From JAWLFI01 sp964627995 (GTDB taxonomy: Bacteria; Bacteroidota; Bacteroidia; Chitinophagales; Saprospiraceae): DNA of 64,000 nt. The DNA is taken from the NCBI GenBank assembly GCA_964627995.1, contig CAZVLN010000001.1, positions 124,001 to 188,000 of the forward strand. Direction: 5' to 3'. The notes under the pieces are model-generated. The model did not search any database, was not told where the DNA came from, and worked only from the letters and a program-made list of their open reading frames with translations. Of this stretch, positions 45,455-55,171 are shown piece after piece; within the stretch, counting starts at the first letter, position 1; each line of letters opens with the position of its first letter. Position numbers and translations under genes: made by a program.

Positions 45455-46843
45455 CTAATCCTTCTTGCGCTTCTTACGCTTCGTCTTAAAGAAATTCTTC
45501 AGCTCTTTTTCTGTCATCCAGTCGAGATCAAGGAACATGCGCATGATGAACTTCTTGAAATCCTGATAATCCCGGCCTCGCTTATCGGTATACACTTTGT
45601 TGAATGAGCGGGCATAATCGAGCGTGAAATGCTTGACAGCCTGAGAGAACTTCTCATTCTGGAAAATATTGATATAGCTAATGAAAATAGGATAGGTATC
45701 CATGAATTCACGGAAATCCTCGGGCTCAAAACCATCGACTACAGACTTGAAATACTTCAAGATCACAAGCCGAAGGCATTCATTAATTGTAGACAATCCG
45801 TCATGAGCGTAGAAAAATTCGCGTACCGTGTTCTGGGTCTCCTCACTGGTATATCCCTTCTCGTGAATGATATCCGTCATGTTATAGTACATGCTCAAGT
45901 CATCATCTATCGATTTATCTAGTAGACTAGAAACTCTTTGGTCGCATTCTGCTGTTACGGGGAGTCTGCTGTCCAATAATTCGCGTAGGAATTCAAAATA
46001 ATTCTTATTAAACCCTTCGACATCCTTGCGCTCAATATTTAGTCGCTTTTTGAGCACACCGCTGGATTTGTCAGAGAGGTCCAAATAGTTAATAAACAAG
46101 CCAAAGAGATAAATGTATTCGAGGCTACCGGGTAAATCGTCCTTTCTCACGAAATCAACGATATATGATTCTAAAGAGGAATTATCGTTTTCGCGTAATA
46201 TGCGCTCGACAATGAATTTCTTCAATTGTGGATAATATAACTTCAATTCCGTCTTCGTGTCTGGAAATTCCGCTGTATAGAAGTTCAAGCTTGAAAATTG
46301 ACGCGCATAGTTGTGGTAGAGTGCTTTTCTCGCATCCAAATCTCTATATTGACGCTGTCGTTGCTGTTCTAAAAAGCTATTTACTCGTTTTAACTTGATT
46401 GACTGTACAATATTTGTCACCCAGATATCTGAGCTGAGTGCAAAGCCGAGCTGCACACCTTGACCGATTCTATTCTTAACGACATCAAAGTTTGCCGATT
46501 GACAAATTTGCATAAGCACCATCTTAAAGTGCGATTGGGGTTCTATAAAGAGGTAATCATCATTGACGACAGCTCGTAATATGGTAAAGCCTAGAATTCT
46601 TGGGGTATATAAGGTCTCAAGAGAGTCATCCAGTAAGCGCTTTTCTAAGTCGATCAGTTGCATGGGGTGTTTGTTAGCAACTTCCTGATATAAGGCTTCG
46701 ATTTGGGGTTCAAACTTTAAAGAGAGTTCGCGGTATGAACTTTCCTCTTCGTCATCGAGGTATTGATTGAGCTCTTCCGACTGTTGAACTAATTCAACGA
46801 TCGCATCTAATTCCTGGATATACTTTGGGTCTAATGCTTCCAT
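45455..46843 (-). CDS. Uncharacterised 462-residue helical protein
   Basis: Not recognised. The sequence is almost entirely alpha-helical in character and soluble, with no signal peptide or membrane helix. It starts with an acidic stretch (ELVQQSEELNQYLDDEEESSY) and ends with a strongly basic tail (KTKRKKRKKD). Codon use and composition match its neighbours. It lies downstream of rpsP on the same strand (110 bases), separated by a perfect 14-bp stem-loop, and upstream of GC-rich element E. The basic tail and rpsP proximity could hint at RNA or ribosome contact, but this is speculation. Confidence 0.75.
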   Translation of the reverse strand: MEALDPKYIQELDAIVELVQQSEELNQYLDDEEESSYRELSLKFEPQIEALYQEVANKHPMQLIDLEKRLLDDSLETLYTPRILGFTILRAVVNDDYLFIEPQSHFKMVLMQICQSANFDVVKNRIGQGVQLGFALSSDIWVTNIVQSIKLKRVNSFLEQQRQRQYRDLDARKALYHNYARQFSSLNFYTAEFPDTKTELKLYYPQLKKFIVERILRENDNSSLESYIVDFVRKDDLPGSLEYIYLFGLFINYLDLSDKSSGVLKKRLNIERKDVEGFNKNYFEFLRELLDSRLPVTAECDQRVSSLLDKSIDDDLSMYYNMTDIIHEKGYTSEETQNTVREFFYAHDGLSTINECLRLVILKYFKSVVDGFEPEDFREFMDTYPIFISYINIFQNEKFSQAVKHFTLDYARSFNKVYTDKRGRDYQDFKKFIMRMFLDLDWMTEKELKNFFKTKRKKRKKD

Positions 46844-46866
46844 GATTACCTTTTGATTTTATACGA

Positions 46867-46904
46867 ATCAACCTGATAGGATTTTAAGGCCCTATCAGGT
46901 TGAT
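46867..46904 (-). promoter_or_regulatory. Perfect 14-bp stem-loop before the 462-residue gene
   Basis: ATCAACCTGATAGG and its exact complement flank a 10-base loop, 23 bases before the ATG at 46843 and about 50 bases after the rpsP stop. Neither strand has a T run after it, so it is more likely an attenuator, processing site or operator than a simple terminator. Confidence 0.5.
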
Positions 46905-46953
46905 AAAAAATAAAAATGAGCAAGCGATTAAGACTTTGCCCATTGTGTAAATA

Positions 46954-47391
46954 CTACTCTTCCTCTTGCACATCTACTTTTGGCGCTGTGCCAAACAAGC
47001 GTGCTCGGAGATTTTCTTTTTCTTGTGCGCTTTGTTCTTGGCGCGTTTTGATCTGGCCTTCCTTCTTCTCAATGAATTCAGCATACATTTTTTCTGCTTT
47101 TTCTTCAGTCAGCGCACCTTTAGCTACACCTTTCATTAGGTGATTGCGGTACAACACGCCTTTATAACGAAGAATCGCTCGGACAGTGTCCGAAGGCTGT
47201 GCTCCTTTTTGAATCCATTCTAAGGCTTTCTCGCGATCCAAGTCTATTTTGGCCGGTTTCGTCATTGGATTATACGTTCCAATTTTATCGATAAACTTAC
47301 CGTCGCGAGATCTTCTTTGATCTGCAATTACAATGTGGTAAAAAGGCTGCTTTCGGCGCCCTTTTCTAGAAAGTCTCATTCTTACTGACAT
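46954..47391 (-). CDS. rpsP: 30S ribosomal protein S16
   Basis: 145 residues; the first ~80 are the conserved S16 core (VRMRLSRKGRRKQPFYHIVIADQRRSRDGKFI, then GTYNP) that binds 16S rRNA in the body of the small subunit. The C-terminal ~60 residues are a charged extension (EEKAEKMYAEFIEKKEGQ...) common in Bacteroidota S16. Promoter box TACCTTTG lies about 70 bases upstream. Unlike in many bacteria, rimM and trmD do not follow. Confidence 0.97.
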   Translation of the reverse strand: MSVRMRLSRKGRRKQPFYHIVIADQRRSRDGKFIDKIGTYNPMTKPAKIDLDREKALEWIQKGAQPSDTVRAILRYKGVLYRNHLMKGVAKGALTEEKAEKMYAEFIEKKEGQIKTRQEQSAQEKENLRARLFGTAPKVDVQEEE

Positions 47392-47697
47392 GCGAATATT
47401 TGTTTTGTTATATAATACCCCTCTACTCAGTCACAGCTGACGTCAGAGGTTTTCGCGTTCGCAAAGGTACGTAATTATTTTGAAATTCTTATAAGAATTA
47501 TGATAAGCAAGTGGAGAACTTATTCCAAAAGCTGCAATTCGTTCGATTCGCCTCACTCTCTAATCTTTTTCTTTCAAAGTAATGGTATAGTCTGGTTTAC
47601 TATTTTACTGATATTCCCCCCAAAATAAAGCTTCGTATCCATTTTCTGTGATCCAATGCAGGGCTAATCGACTTGGACGTAAATCAAAGAAAAGCAG
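47392..47697. other. Intergenic region upstream of rpsP
   Basis: 306 bases. It contains the rpsP promoter and a leader of about 60 bases with a small inverted repeat. The remainder toward rpe shows nothing recognisable. Confidence 0.5.
47462..47469 (-). promoter_or_regulatory. -7 box (TACCTTTG) of rpsP
   Basis: TAnnTTTG match on the minus strand, 70 bases before the rpsP ATG. The resulting leader contains the palindrome CTGACGTCAG and complementary CCTCT/AGAGG arms, a possible control structure. Confidence 0.5.
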
Positions 47698-48366
47698 CTA
47701 CATCTTGTTCTCGCTTATGGCTTTCATTCGGTGAATAGTGTCTGAGGGGGATTCTGAGGAGAATATCGCACTTCCAGCCACTAATGCATCTGCTCCTGCC
47801 TGAAGAATTTTTTCCGCATTATGCAGGCCAACACCTCCGTCTACTTCGACAGTGACCGATAGGTTTCGGACTGTTATTTCCTTTTTAAGTCGCTCTATTT
47901 TATCCAGCGTTCGATAAATAAATTTTTGCCCTCCGAAGCCGGGATTTACAGACATGATAAGTACCAAATCAACATCCTCTAAAACATCAAAAAGCGACTC
48001 TACCGGCGTATGCGGATTGATAGCCACTCCGGCGCGAGCACCAAGTTCTTTAATGTGTTGAATCGTGCGATGCAGATGGGTGCAGGCTTCCGCATGAACG
48101 GTGAGAATATCAGCTCCCGCATCTATAAAAGCCTCAACATACTTTTCAGGCTCTACTATCATCAGATGAGTATCGAGTGGAATTTCACAAACAGAGTTCA
48201 CCGCTCGGATAATATCCATACCGTATGAAATATTAGGTACAAATCGACCGTCCATAACATCCAGATGCAGCCAATCAGCTTCAGATGCATTGATCATTTC
48301 CAACTCCTTACCCAGAGTTAAAAAATCAGCGGCTAAAAGTGAAGGAGAAATAATATGCTTTGACAT
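47698..48366 (-). CDS. rpe: Ribulose-phosphate 3-epimerase
   Basis: 222-residue TIM barrel of the pentose phosphate pathway, interconverting ribulose-5-phosphate and xylulose-5-phosphate. Motifs: ISPSLLAADF near 6-15, WLHLDVMDGRFVPNIS near 31-46 (metal-binding H and D), LDTHLMIVEPE near 63, VLIMSVNPGFGGQKFI near 132 and VDGGVGLHNA near 175. Normal length. It follows the exonuclease gene by 10 bases, likely in one operon. Confidence 0.97.
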   Translation of the reverse strand: MSKHIISPSLLAADFLTLGKELEMINASEADWLHLDVMDGRFVPNISYGMDIIRAVNSVCEIPLDTHLMIVEPEKYVEAFIDAGADILTVHAEACTHLHRTIQHIKELGARAGVAINPHTPVESLFDVLEDVDLVLIMSVNPGFGGQKFIYRTLDKIERLKKEITVRNLSVTVEVDGGVGLHNAEKILQAGADALVAGSAIFSSESPSDTIHRMKAISENKM

Positions 48367-48376
48367 GAGTCTATTT

Positions 48377-49117
48377 TTAGGCGTAAGTTACTTGTTTTTC
48401 ATCCAGACTGCCCTCCCCTGTTATCTGCAGATAAACAGCTGCTGTGACAAAAACGTCACGCTCGCAATACCGGGAAATGCGATCCAGGTCCTCATCTTCA
48501 TAGAATACGGAACCAACCTGCGATCCATCAATATCCTCTTTTGGTGAAGGAATATCAAAAACGGAAGCGAGTAAATCTAATGAGGTATAGTGTTTATAAT
48601 CACCGAACTTCCAGAGCTGAAGCGTGTCGATAATGTGGTTGAGCTCCCATGGTTTCTTTCCATGAAGCTGTAAAGCAGGCGGCAGACTTAATTGATGAAT
48701 TAGCATGCGTCTGCAGATATAAGGAATGTCAAATTCCTTGACATTATGACCACAAACAGCCGAGAACGTTTGATCGCCAAAGGAGGTACTCAGGAGATCA
48801 GCGAATTGCTGCAAAACGCTTTTTTCATCTGTACCTGAAAAGCTCTTAATTCGCATACTCCATTCCCCGTTCTCTTTGGGTAACATATACCCCACGGAAA
48901 TACAGATTATTTTACCAAATTCAGCAAGTATAGCTGCGCGATCACTGTAAATGGCCGACCAATCAATTTCGTCCCTGGCAAGTTCTTTTTGATCACTCGG
49001 TACAAATCGTGCAGCCTTCTTTTGCCAGAGTAATTGAAGGCGAGCGTCTAAATCATTATAAGATTTTTGCCCGGAAACTGTTTCAATATCGAGAAATAAT
49101 ATTTGCCGTGGATTCAC
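48377..49117 (-). CDS. PolB-type 3'-5' exonuclease (DEDDy), stand-alone
   Basis: A 246-residue RNase H-fold exonuclease. ExoI LFLDIETVSG near 8-17 (D, E), ExoII CGHNVKEFDIPYICRRM near 122 (D) and ExoIII YCERDV near 216 (Y and D, the DEDDy spacing). It corresponds to the predicted 3'-5' exonuclease group related to DNA polymerase B. Probably a nucleic-acid proofreading or repair nuclease; its role is not established. First gene of the operon with rpe. Confidence 0.85.
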   Translation of the reverse strand: MNPRQILFLDIETVSGQKSYNDLDARLQLLWQKKAARFVPSDQKELARDEIDWSAIYSDRAAILAEFGKIICISVGYMLPKENGEWSMRIKSFSGTDEKSVLQQFADLLSTSFGDQTFSAVCGHNVKEFDIPYICRRMLIHQLSLPPALQLHGKKPWELNHIIDTLQLWKFGDYKHYTSLDLLASVFDIPSPKEDIDGSQVGSVFYEDEDLDRISRYCERDVFVTAAVYLQITGEGSLDEKQVTYA

Positions 49118-49256
49118 TTGACTTTTTTGCTAAAGTAAATAAAAATATTGTCGAATATCTGGTACAACTACAGCTTTATATAAAAAGTCAATGGAAAGCC
49201 TGAATTATTGTTATTTTTTTGAATCTTTACCATTCCAGATCTAAAACCAGCAAGCA

Positions 49257-50234
49257 ATGTCCCGAAAACCCCGAAGAGATCAGTTAACTGCTATTGCCAT
49301 TATTGCAATCATGTTGTTGCTCGTGGTGAATGCCTACATGATGTACAATAAGTATAATCAGGATAAAATCATCCTGAAACAGCAAAATGAACTCGAAGAA
49401 GTCACTGAACTAAAAAATGACTTAGACGAAGAATATTTTGAAGCCCTATCTGAACTCGATGACCTCAAGTCCGATAATGAGGAGCTCAACGGAATCATCG
49501 AGGAGCAAAAGAAAAAAATTCGATTACAGAAAGAGAATATAGACAGACTTATAATCGACCGCAGTCAACTCCAGGAAGCCAAAGTAGAACTCGATAGTAT
49601 GAAAGTGAATATCGATGAATATCTGGCAGAAATGGAACAGTTGTATAAAGAAAAGGCTGAGCTCAATGAACTCAACCAAAGCTTGTCTGCTCGAAACGAA
49701 AGCTTAGAAGATCGGGTAAACCGCGAGCGAAGAGAAAAAATGAGATTGAAGGAACAAAAGGACACCTTATTATCTTCGACCATTCAAATGCAAAAGCGAC
49801 AAGAGAGACTGGCCGAAAAAGTTGACTTGGCCTCTGTGATCAGAGTTGATAATATTGAGTCAGAAGGCTTCAAAGTATCGCGCAGTGGTAAATATCGAAG
49901 CCGAAGAAAGGCTGATAATATCGACATCATAAAAATTTGCTTTGAAACTACTTTTAATCGAGTAGCACCTAAGGGTGAGGAGAGGTTTTATATTCGAATT
50001 ATAAACCCCTTGGGCGAAACAATGGCAGTAGACGCGCTGGGCTCAGGTGTTTTTTCTATGGAAGATGGTCGAGAGATCCGCTATACACAGAAAATCGATA
50101 TTGAATATCAAGGCGAACCCAACAGATACTGCATGGAGTGGAAACCTACAGCAGCATTCAAAAGCGGCTTGTATGAAATTGAGCTCTACAATAAAGGTCA
50201 TCGTACTGGCAAGACTACCATGGAATTGAAATAA
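49257..50234 (+). CDS. Membrane-anchored coiled-coil protein of unknown function
   Basis: 325 residues: a short basic N-terminus, one membrane helix at about 12-28 (AIAIIAIMLLLVVNAYM), a long coiled coil at about 35-190 (heptads of E, L, K and R) and a globular C-terminal domain at about 195-325 rich in beta strands (VRIRVDN-like, ERFYIRIINPLGETMAV, YEIELYNKGH). The C-terminal domain may be periplasmic. Similar architectures occur in Bacteroidota envelope proteins, but I do not recognise the family. Confidence 0.75.
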   Translation: MSRKPRRDQLTAIAIIAIMLLLVVNAYMMYNKYNQDKIILKQQNELEEVTELKNDLDEEYFEALSELDDLKSDNEELNGIIEEQKKKIRLQKENIDRLIIDRSQLQEAKVELDSMKVNIDEYLAEMEQLYKEKAELNELNQSLSARNESLEDRVNRERREKMRLKEQKDTLLSSTIQMQKRQERLAEKVDLASVIRVDNIESEGFKVSRSGKYRSRRKADNIDIIKICFETTFNRVAPKGEERFYIRIINPLGETMAVDALGSGVFSMEDGREIRYTQKIDIEYQGEPNRYCMEWKPTAAFKSGLYEIELYNKGHRTGKTTMELK

Positions 50235-50623
50235 GGACGCGATGAGCGCAAGTTGTAAATAGCAGCTAAGTCAGTTATACCGATCTCAAAATCAAGATTT
50301 ACCGTACCCCGCTTAAAAATTCGATCAGCGTTTTTGTTTTTCTTTTATCTTAAAGTACAAAGGAACGGCCGTTATTGCCTTATATAATAAGACAGAAGCA
50401 AGTCTGATTATACTACATTGTGCTAAGAGGGCTCCCGCTAAGTCCTCCAATTAGAGGGATAGGGAAAATCGATAATTGATATGGCCTGTTCGGTTTTAAA
50501 AGCCAAATGAATACAACACTACGAGAAATATTAGTCGAAGTATCTTTTTATACGCTATATTCATAGAAAACACGTTCCTGCTGAGCGGGTGAACATTTCG
50601 TACAAACTTTTATTATACAGTCA
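50235..50623. other. Intergenic region, nothing recognised
   Basis: 389 bases between the coiled-coil gene and the VWA gene. No convincing frame, terminator or promoter box was found. Confidence 0.45.
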
Positions 50624-51730
50624 ATGATAGGTTGGAAATTTCAAAAGTTTACTGGAGCTCAAACTGATCAAAATCCTTTTGATCGTTTGCTCCAAATATT
50701 TCAAGAGCTAATGATGTATACTGCCGGCGACGCCGGGGAAGCCATTCAGTGGCTTACCGTCTTAGATCGTAAACACCAACTTACTGATGATGAATACGGC
50801 ATCGGTGACTTTATTGAAGATTTAAAGAAAAAGGGTTATCTGACTGATGATGACAATAAATCAAGCACCAGTCCGGGCACACCAACTGAAAAATTAGAAA
50901 TTGCTCTACGTCGCAAAGCCCTGAATGATATATTTGACGATTTAAAAAAGACTACGAAAGGGGACCACAACACTCAGGTAAATGGACGCAGCTTCGAACA
51001 GGACGATGGACTGAGACCTTATGAATTTGGAGACAAAACGGAGGATATCGCGCTTTCAGAATCGCTGCGTAACGCGCAAATATCTTACGGAATCGATCAA
51101 TTCAATCTTGGACAACAAGACCTGGAAGTCAGACAAACCCGACATCAATCTCAAATGAGTACGGTCTTGATGATTGACATATCCCACTCCATGATTCTTT
51201 ATGGGGAGGACCGAATTACGCCGGCCAAAAGAGTAGCCATGGCTTTGGCGGAATTGATCCGTACACGCTATCCCAAAGACACCCTTGATATTATTGTCTT
51301 TGGTAACGACGCCTGGAAAATTGAAGTGAAGGATCTCCCCTACCTGGAAGTAGGTCCCTATCATACCAATACGGTGGCCGGACTCAACTTAGCGATGGGA
51401 TTGCTCAAAAAACGACGAAATCCGAATAAGCAAATCATGATGATTACCGATGGCAAACCCTCCTGCCTAAAAATTGGTAAGAAGTACTATAAAAACAGCT
51501 TCGGTCTCGATCAAAAAATTGTGAAACGAACCCTAAGCCTCGCGTACAAATGCCGTAAATCTAATATCCCCATAACTACCTTTATGATTGCCAGAGATCC
51601 CTATCTCATGCAATTTATCGATCAATTTACGAAGGCAAATTATGGAAAAGCTTTCTACAGTTCTCCTGAAGGCGTAGGTAAATTTGTATTCATGGATTAC
51701 AAAAAGAATAAAGGACGCAAAACGAAATAA
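50624..51730 (+). CDS. VWA-domain protein (ChlD/CoxE-like)
   Basis: 368 residues. The C-terminal ~200 residues form a von Willebrand A domain with the MIDAS motif MIDISHSM near 185 (DxSxS), an FGNDAW strand near 226 and MITDGKPSC near 274. The N-terminal half is helical and charged. With the following AAA+ ATPase it forms a MoxR/VWA pair, a widespread module acting as chaperone for metal-cofactor insertion or protein complex assembly. The target is unknown; three bases separate the genes. Confidence 0.88.
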   Translation: MIGWKFQKFTGAQTDQNPFDRLLQIFQELMMYTAGDAGEAIQWLTVLDRKHQLTDDEYGIGDFIEDLKKKGYLTDDDNKSSTSPGTPTEKLEIALRRKALNDIFDDLKKTTKGDHNTQVNGRSFEQDDGLRPYEFGDKTEDIALSESLRNAQISYGIDQFNLGQQDLEVRQTRHQSQMSTVLMIDISHSMILYGEDRITPAKRVAMALAELIRTRYPKDTLDIIVFGNDAWKIEVKDLPYLEVGPYHTNTVAGLNLAMGLLKKRRNPNKQIMMITDGKPSCLKIGKKYYKNSFGLDQKIVKRTLSLAYKCRKSNIPITTFMIARDPYLMQFIDQFTKANYGKAFYSSPEGVGKFVFMDYKKNKGRKTK

Positions 51731-51733
51731 TAT

Positions 51734-53197
51734 ATGAACTTACCCTCTAACTTTGGCGAATTAAAATCAAATCACGATTACAAGCCCCAAAGTATAAAAA
51801 GTGAATTGCGATCTAATCTGATCCATAATATTCGCAACAACATCAATTCCTTTCCCGAAATTCAGGGGTTCGAGGATTCGGTCATTCCAGATCTAGAACG
51901 AGCGATCCTATCGAACCACAATATGCTATTGTTGGGATTGCGTGGGCAAGCCAAAACCAGAATCGCCCGACTGCTTGTAAATTTACTGGACGAGCATATT
52001 CCCGTACTCAAAGATTCTGAATTAATGGATGACCCTATGCAGCCGATGAGCACGCAAGGAAAAACCATTATCATGGAACAGGGGGATGATGCCCAGATCG
52101 AATGGGTACACCGTTCAGAGCGCTTTGTTGAGAAACTCGCCACGCCCGATGTAAGTATTGCTGATTTGATAGGCGATGTGGACCCCATCAAAGCTGCCAA
52201 TCTGAAACTTCCCTATTCAGATGAACGTGTAATCCACTTTGGCCTGGTACCGCGTGCACACCGATCTATTTTTGTACTTAACGAATTGCCAGATCTTCAG
52301 GCTCGCATCCAGGTCGCCCTCTTTAATATTCTCCAGGAAGGAGATATTCAAATTCGGGGGTTCAAATTACGTATGCCCCTTGATATTCAATTCGTTTTTA
52401 CCGCCAATCCGGAGGATTATACGAACCGCGGGTCTATTGTTACCCCTCTGAAAGACAGAATCGAGAGTCAAATTCTCACTCACTATCCCAAAACGCTCGA
52501 TGTAGCCAAAGCTATTACCAAACAAGAAGCTCGCATTACGAGCGAGCGGAAGAAGAATATCCAGGTTTCAGAAATTTTGGAAGACTTCATTGAGCTGCTT
52601 GCATTCAAAGCGAGAGAAAGTGAATATGTGGATGAAAATAGTGGAGTTTCTGCTCGAATGTCCATTTCAGCTATGGAAAATTTAGTATCCACAGCTGAGC
52701 GCCGTATGCTAAAAAACAATGAGGATAAAACTTCAGCCAGATTAGTCGATTTCTGGGGTGTCATCCCTTCGTTAACGGGTAAACTCGAATTGGTTTATGA
52801 AGGTGAGCAAAATGGGCCATACGAAGTCGCTCTATCTATCATACACTTAGCCCTGCAGGAGTCATTTCTCATGCATTTCAAAAACCCCGACCAATACGTT
52901 TCCGGAGAAGATTCGCCATATACGGACGTAAAAGACTTTTTCGAAAATGGCGGGAAAGTTAAATTACTGAATGATGCCAGCAATAAGGAGTATAAAGCCG
53001 AGTTAGAAAAAGTCAACGGCTTAGCAGCCTTAGCTAAATTATCAAATTTTACGGCGGAGGATCAGTACACAGCCATGGAGCTTATTTTACATGGTTTGAG
53101 CACCTTCAATGTGATTGAACGAGAAATTGTTGAAGATGAAATTCAATTTTCCGACCCGCTTTCTGACATCTTCGGAGAAGACGATGAATCGCTCTAA
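51734..53197 (+). CDS. MoxR/ChlI-like AAA+ ATPase
   Basis: 487 residues. Walker A is LGLRGQAKTRIARLL near 66-80 (GxxGxxKT) and Walker B SIFVLNELPDL near 175, with asparagine before the glutamate, as in many MoxR/magnesium-chelatase ChlI relatives. Sensor-type FTANPEDYTNRGSIVTPLKDRI follows near 214. It has a C-terminal helical region of about 200 residues. Paired with the VWA protein upstream, it should act as a ring ATPase remodelling a client. Confidence 0.9.
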   Translation: MNLPSNFGELKSNHDYKPQSIKSELRSNLIHNIRNNINSFPEIQGFEDSVIPDLERAILSNHNMLLLGLRGQAKTRIARLLVNLLDEHIPVLKDSELMDDPMQPMSTQGKTIIMEQGDDAQIEWVHRSERFVEKLATPDVSIADLIGDVDPIKAANLKLPYSDERVIHFGLVPRAHRSIFVLNELPDLQARIQVALFNILQEGDIQIRGFKLRMPLDIQFVFTANPEDYTNRGSIVTPLKDRIESQILTHYPKTLDVAKAITKQEARITSERKKNIQVSEILEDFIELLAFKARESEYVDENSGVSARMSISAMENLVSTAERRMLKNNEDKTSARLVDFWGVIPSLTGKLELVYEGEQNGPYEVALSIIHLALQESFLMHFKNPDQYVSGEDSPYTDVKDFFENGGKVKLLNDASNKEYKAELEKVNGLAALAKLSNFTAEDQYTAMELILHGLSTFNVIEREIVEDEIQFSDPLSDIFGEDDESL

Positions 53198-53572
53198 AAT
53201 TGGTTTTAGTATTCAAAAAATCTTTAACGCTTATTAATAGGCGTTGAAGCAGTTCCGGATCCCCTGCCCACCTTGATGAGTTTGTGCTCCATAAAGTGTT
53301 TTTCTACATACTCTATGAAGAATCTAATTTGGTAGAACTACCGCAATGGTGGGTGCATAACGTATGCCCGATGAATGCGTATTATATTGCTGATTAGGTA
53401 TTACAAAGTCGACGTACTTCATTGCCTTGATTTTCGTTTATAGTAAAATAAAACGATTGAATGATAGCCCAAAAGCGGGCGCCAAGCTCAAATCACGAGC
53501 TTTCAAATCCATTTCTTGCTCTTCCTATAATATGAGTAGAAACGCTATCTTTGGCCCAGACAAATTTCAACT
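53198..53572. other. Intergenic region upstream of lepB
   Basis: 375 bases. It contains the lepB promoter box at 53546-53553 and an open frame of 49 codons (53248-53397) without a start codon that looks only weakly protein-like. No terminator seen. Confidence 0.45.
53546..53553 (+). promoter_or_regulatory. -7 box (TATCTTTG) of lepB
   Basis: Exact TAnnTTTG match, 19 bases before the ATG at 53573. Confidence 0.6.
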
Positions 53573-55171
53573 ATGAGCATACTGATTTTCTTGATTGTTT
53601 ATTATGTGTTATTATCCTACAGCTTTACTCAGATCTTGCCTCTGATGGGCAAAGATGGCAAGGTGGGCTGGATACCGGGAAAAAACTTTGGTGCCTGGTC
53701 TGAGGCGGTGGGTCGATCGCCACACTATGCCTGGTGGCTGTTGTTTCCCATTGTAAACCTCTTTATCTATGCCAATTTAGCCATAGAAACCGTTCGTTCT
53801 TTCGGACAGTTTAAGTTTGTCCACTCAGTTTTAGCGGTCATTGGCGCTCCCTTCTTTTTTATTTGGATTGTTAAAAATAGAGCCAATGCCTTTAAAGGTC
53901 CCTCCTACAAATTGGAAAAAGAATATCAGGAAAAGCTCAAAAATGCACTGGAAAACGACAAAAAATACGAATATCAAAAATTAGTCGCTCAAAATCCCTA
54001 TAAAAAAAGTAGCGGCCGGGAATGGGCAGAGTCGCTTATCTTTGCCGTCTTCGCTGCCGCATTTATTCGCATGTTCCTGGTTGAAGCCTACACTATTCCC
54101 ACCTCCTCCATGGAGGATTCCCTTATGGTTGGTGACTATCTTTTTGTGAGTAAGGTCCATTATGGTATGCGCACACCGATGACCGTTCTACAAGTCCCGC
54201 TCTTACACAATCGCATCCCCATTCTCAATACTGAGTCGTACCTATCATCCCCCTCTCTGCCCTACTTTAGACTGCCAGCGATTAATAAAGTGAAACGGAA
54301 CGACCCCGTAGTTTTCAACTGGCCCGTTGGTGATTCGGTTTTCATACTCCCCAGCCGCACATTCGATGTAGGCCAGGCTCGCCGATCGGGAAATTTCGAA
54401 AGCTATCAGAAGCGATATAATCTAGTTACACGGCCCATCGATAAAACAGACTTCTACATCAAACGGTGCATAGCCGTGGGGGGCGATAGCCTTCAAATCA
54501 AAGACCGACAGGTATTTATTAATGGGAAAGCCGCTGCAAATCCCGAGGAGTTGGCCTATACCTATATAGTTCGGCTAAACGGTGAATTCGTGAATACCCG
54601 AAAATTTTCTGAATGGAAAATATCAAAGGAAGATATCCAGCATATGGATCAGAAGGTAATGCAAATCGTGCTCACGGAGCAGCAAAAAGAGCGCCTGGAA
54701 GGCTTGATGCCTGAAGCGGAGTTCACTCCACTGGATATGAGCCAGTATCCCTTCACAAAAAACCACTTCTTCCCCCATGATCCGGACATCTCCGGAGGCT
54801 GGAATTATGACAATTATGGCCCCATATATATTCCAAAAAAAGGAGCTACTATCGCACTAAATGTGGAAAACTTAGCCTTTTATCAACGCATTATTCAAGT
54901 CTATGAAAATCACGATTTACGCGTCGAGGGCGATGACATTTACATCGATGACGAGCTTACTGAAAACTATACTTTCAAATGGAATTACTATTGGATGATG
55001 GGAGACAATCGCCACAACTCAGAGGATTCTCGCATTTGGGGCTTTGTGCCCGAAACACACATTGTAGGCCAACCCCTATTCATATTTTTCTCCACGGTGG
55101 AAGGTTCTATGAGCAACGGCATTCGATGGGATCGAATATTTAGTTCCGCCAATGTTAAGCCTGAAGAATAA
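53573..55171 (+). CDS. lepB: Signal peptidase I LepB, long Bacteroidota form
   Basis: 532 residues, much longer than E. coli LepB. Residues 1-105 carry several membrane helices with the DUF5684-like GWIPGKNFGAW region. A further helix at about 152-168 precedes the catalytic domain. The serine/lysine dyad is S179 in PTSSMED and K297 in FYIKRCIAVGGD. Between them a ~100-residue insertion and after them a ~150-residue one enlarge the domain. The conserved MMGDNRHNSEDSRIWGFVPE is near 470. It cleaves signal peptides of exported proteins. Followed by GC-rich element F. Confidence 0.94.
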   Translation: MSILIFLIVYYVLLSYSFTQILPLMGKDGKVGWIPGKNFGAWSEAVGRSPHYAWWLLFPIVNLFIYANLAIETVRSFGQFKFVHSVLAVIGAPFFFIWIVKNRANAFKGPSYKLEKEYQEKLKNALENDKKYEYQKLVAQNPYKKSSGREWAESLIFAVFAAAFIRMFLVEAYTIPTSSMEDSLMVGDYLFVSKVHYGMRTPMTVLQVPLLHNRIPILNTESYLSSPSLPYFRLPAINKVKRNDPVVFNWPVGDSVFILPSRTFDVGQARRSGNFESYQKRYNLVTRPIDKTDFYIKRCIAVGGDSLQIKDRQVFINGKAAANPEELAYTYIVRLNGEFVNTRKFSEWKISKEDIQHMDQKVMQIVLTEQQKERLEGLMPEAEFTPLDMSQYPFTKNHFFPHDPDISGGWNYDNYGPIYIPKKGATIALNVENLAFYQRIIQVYENHDLRVEGDDIYIDDELTENYTFKWNYYWMMGDNRHNSEDSRIWGFVPETHIVGQPLFIFFSTVEGSMSNGIRWDRIFSSANVKPEE

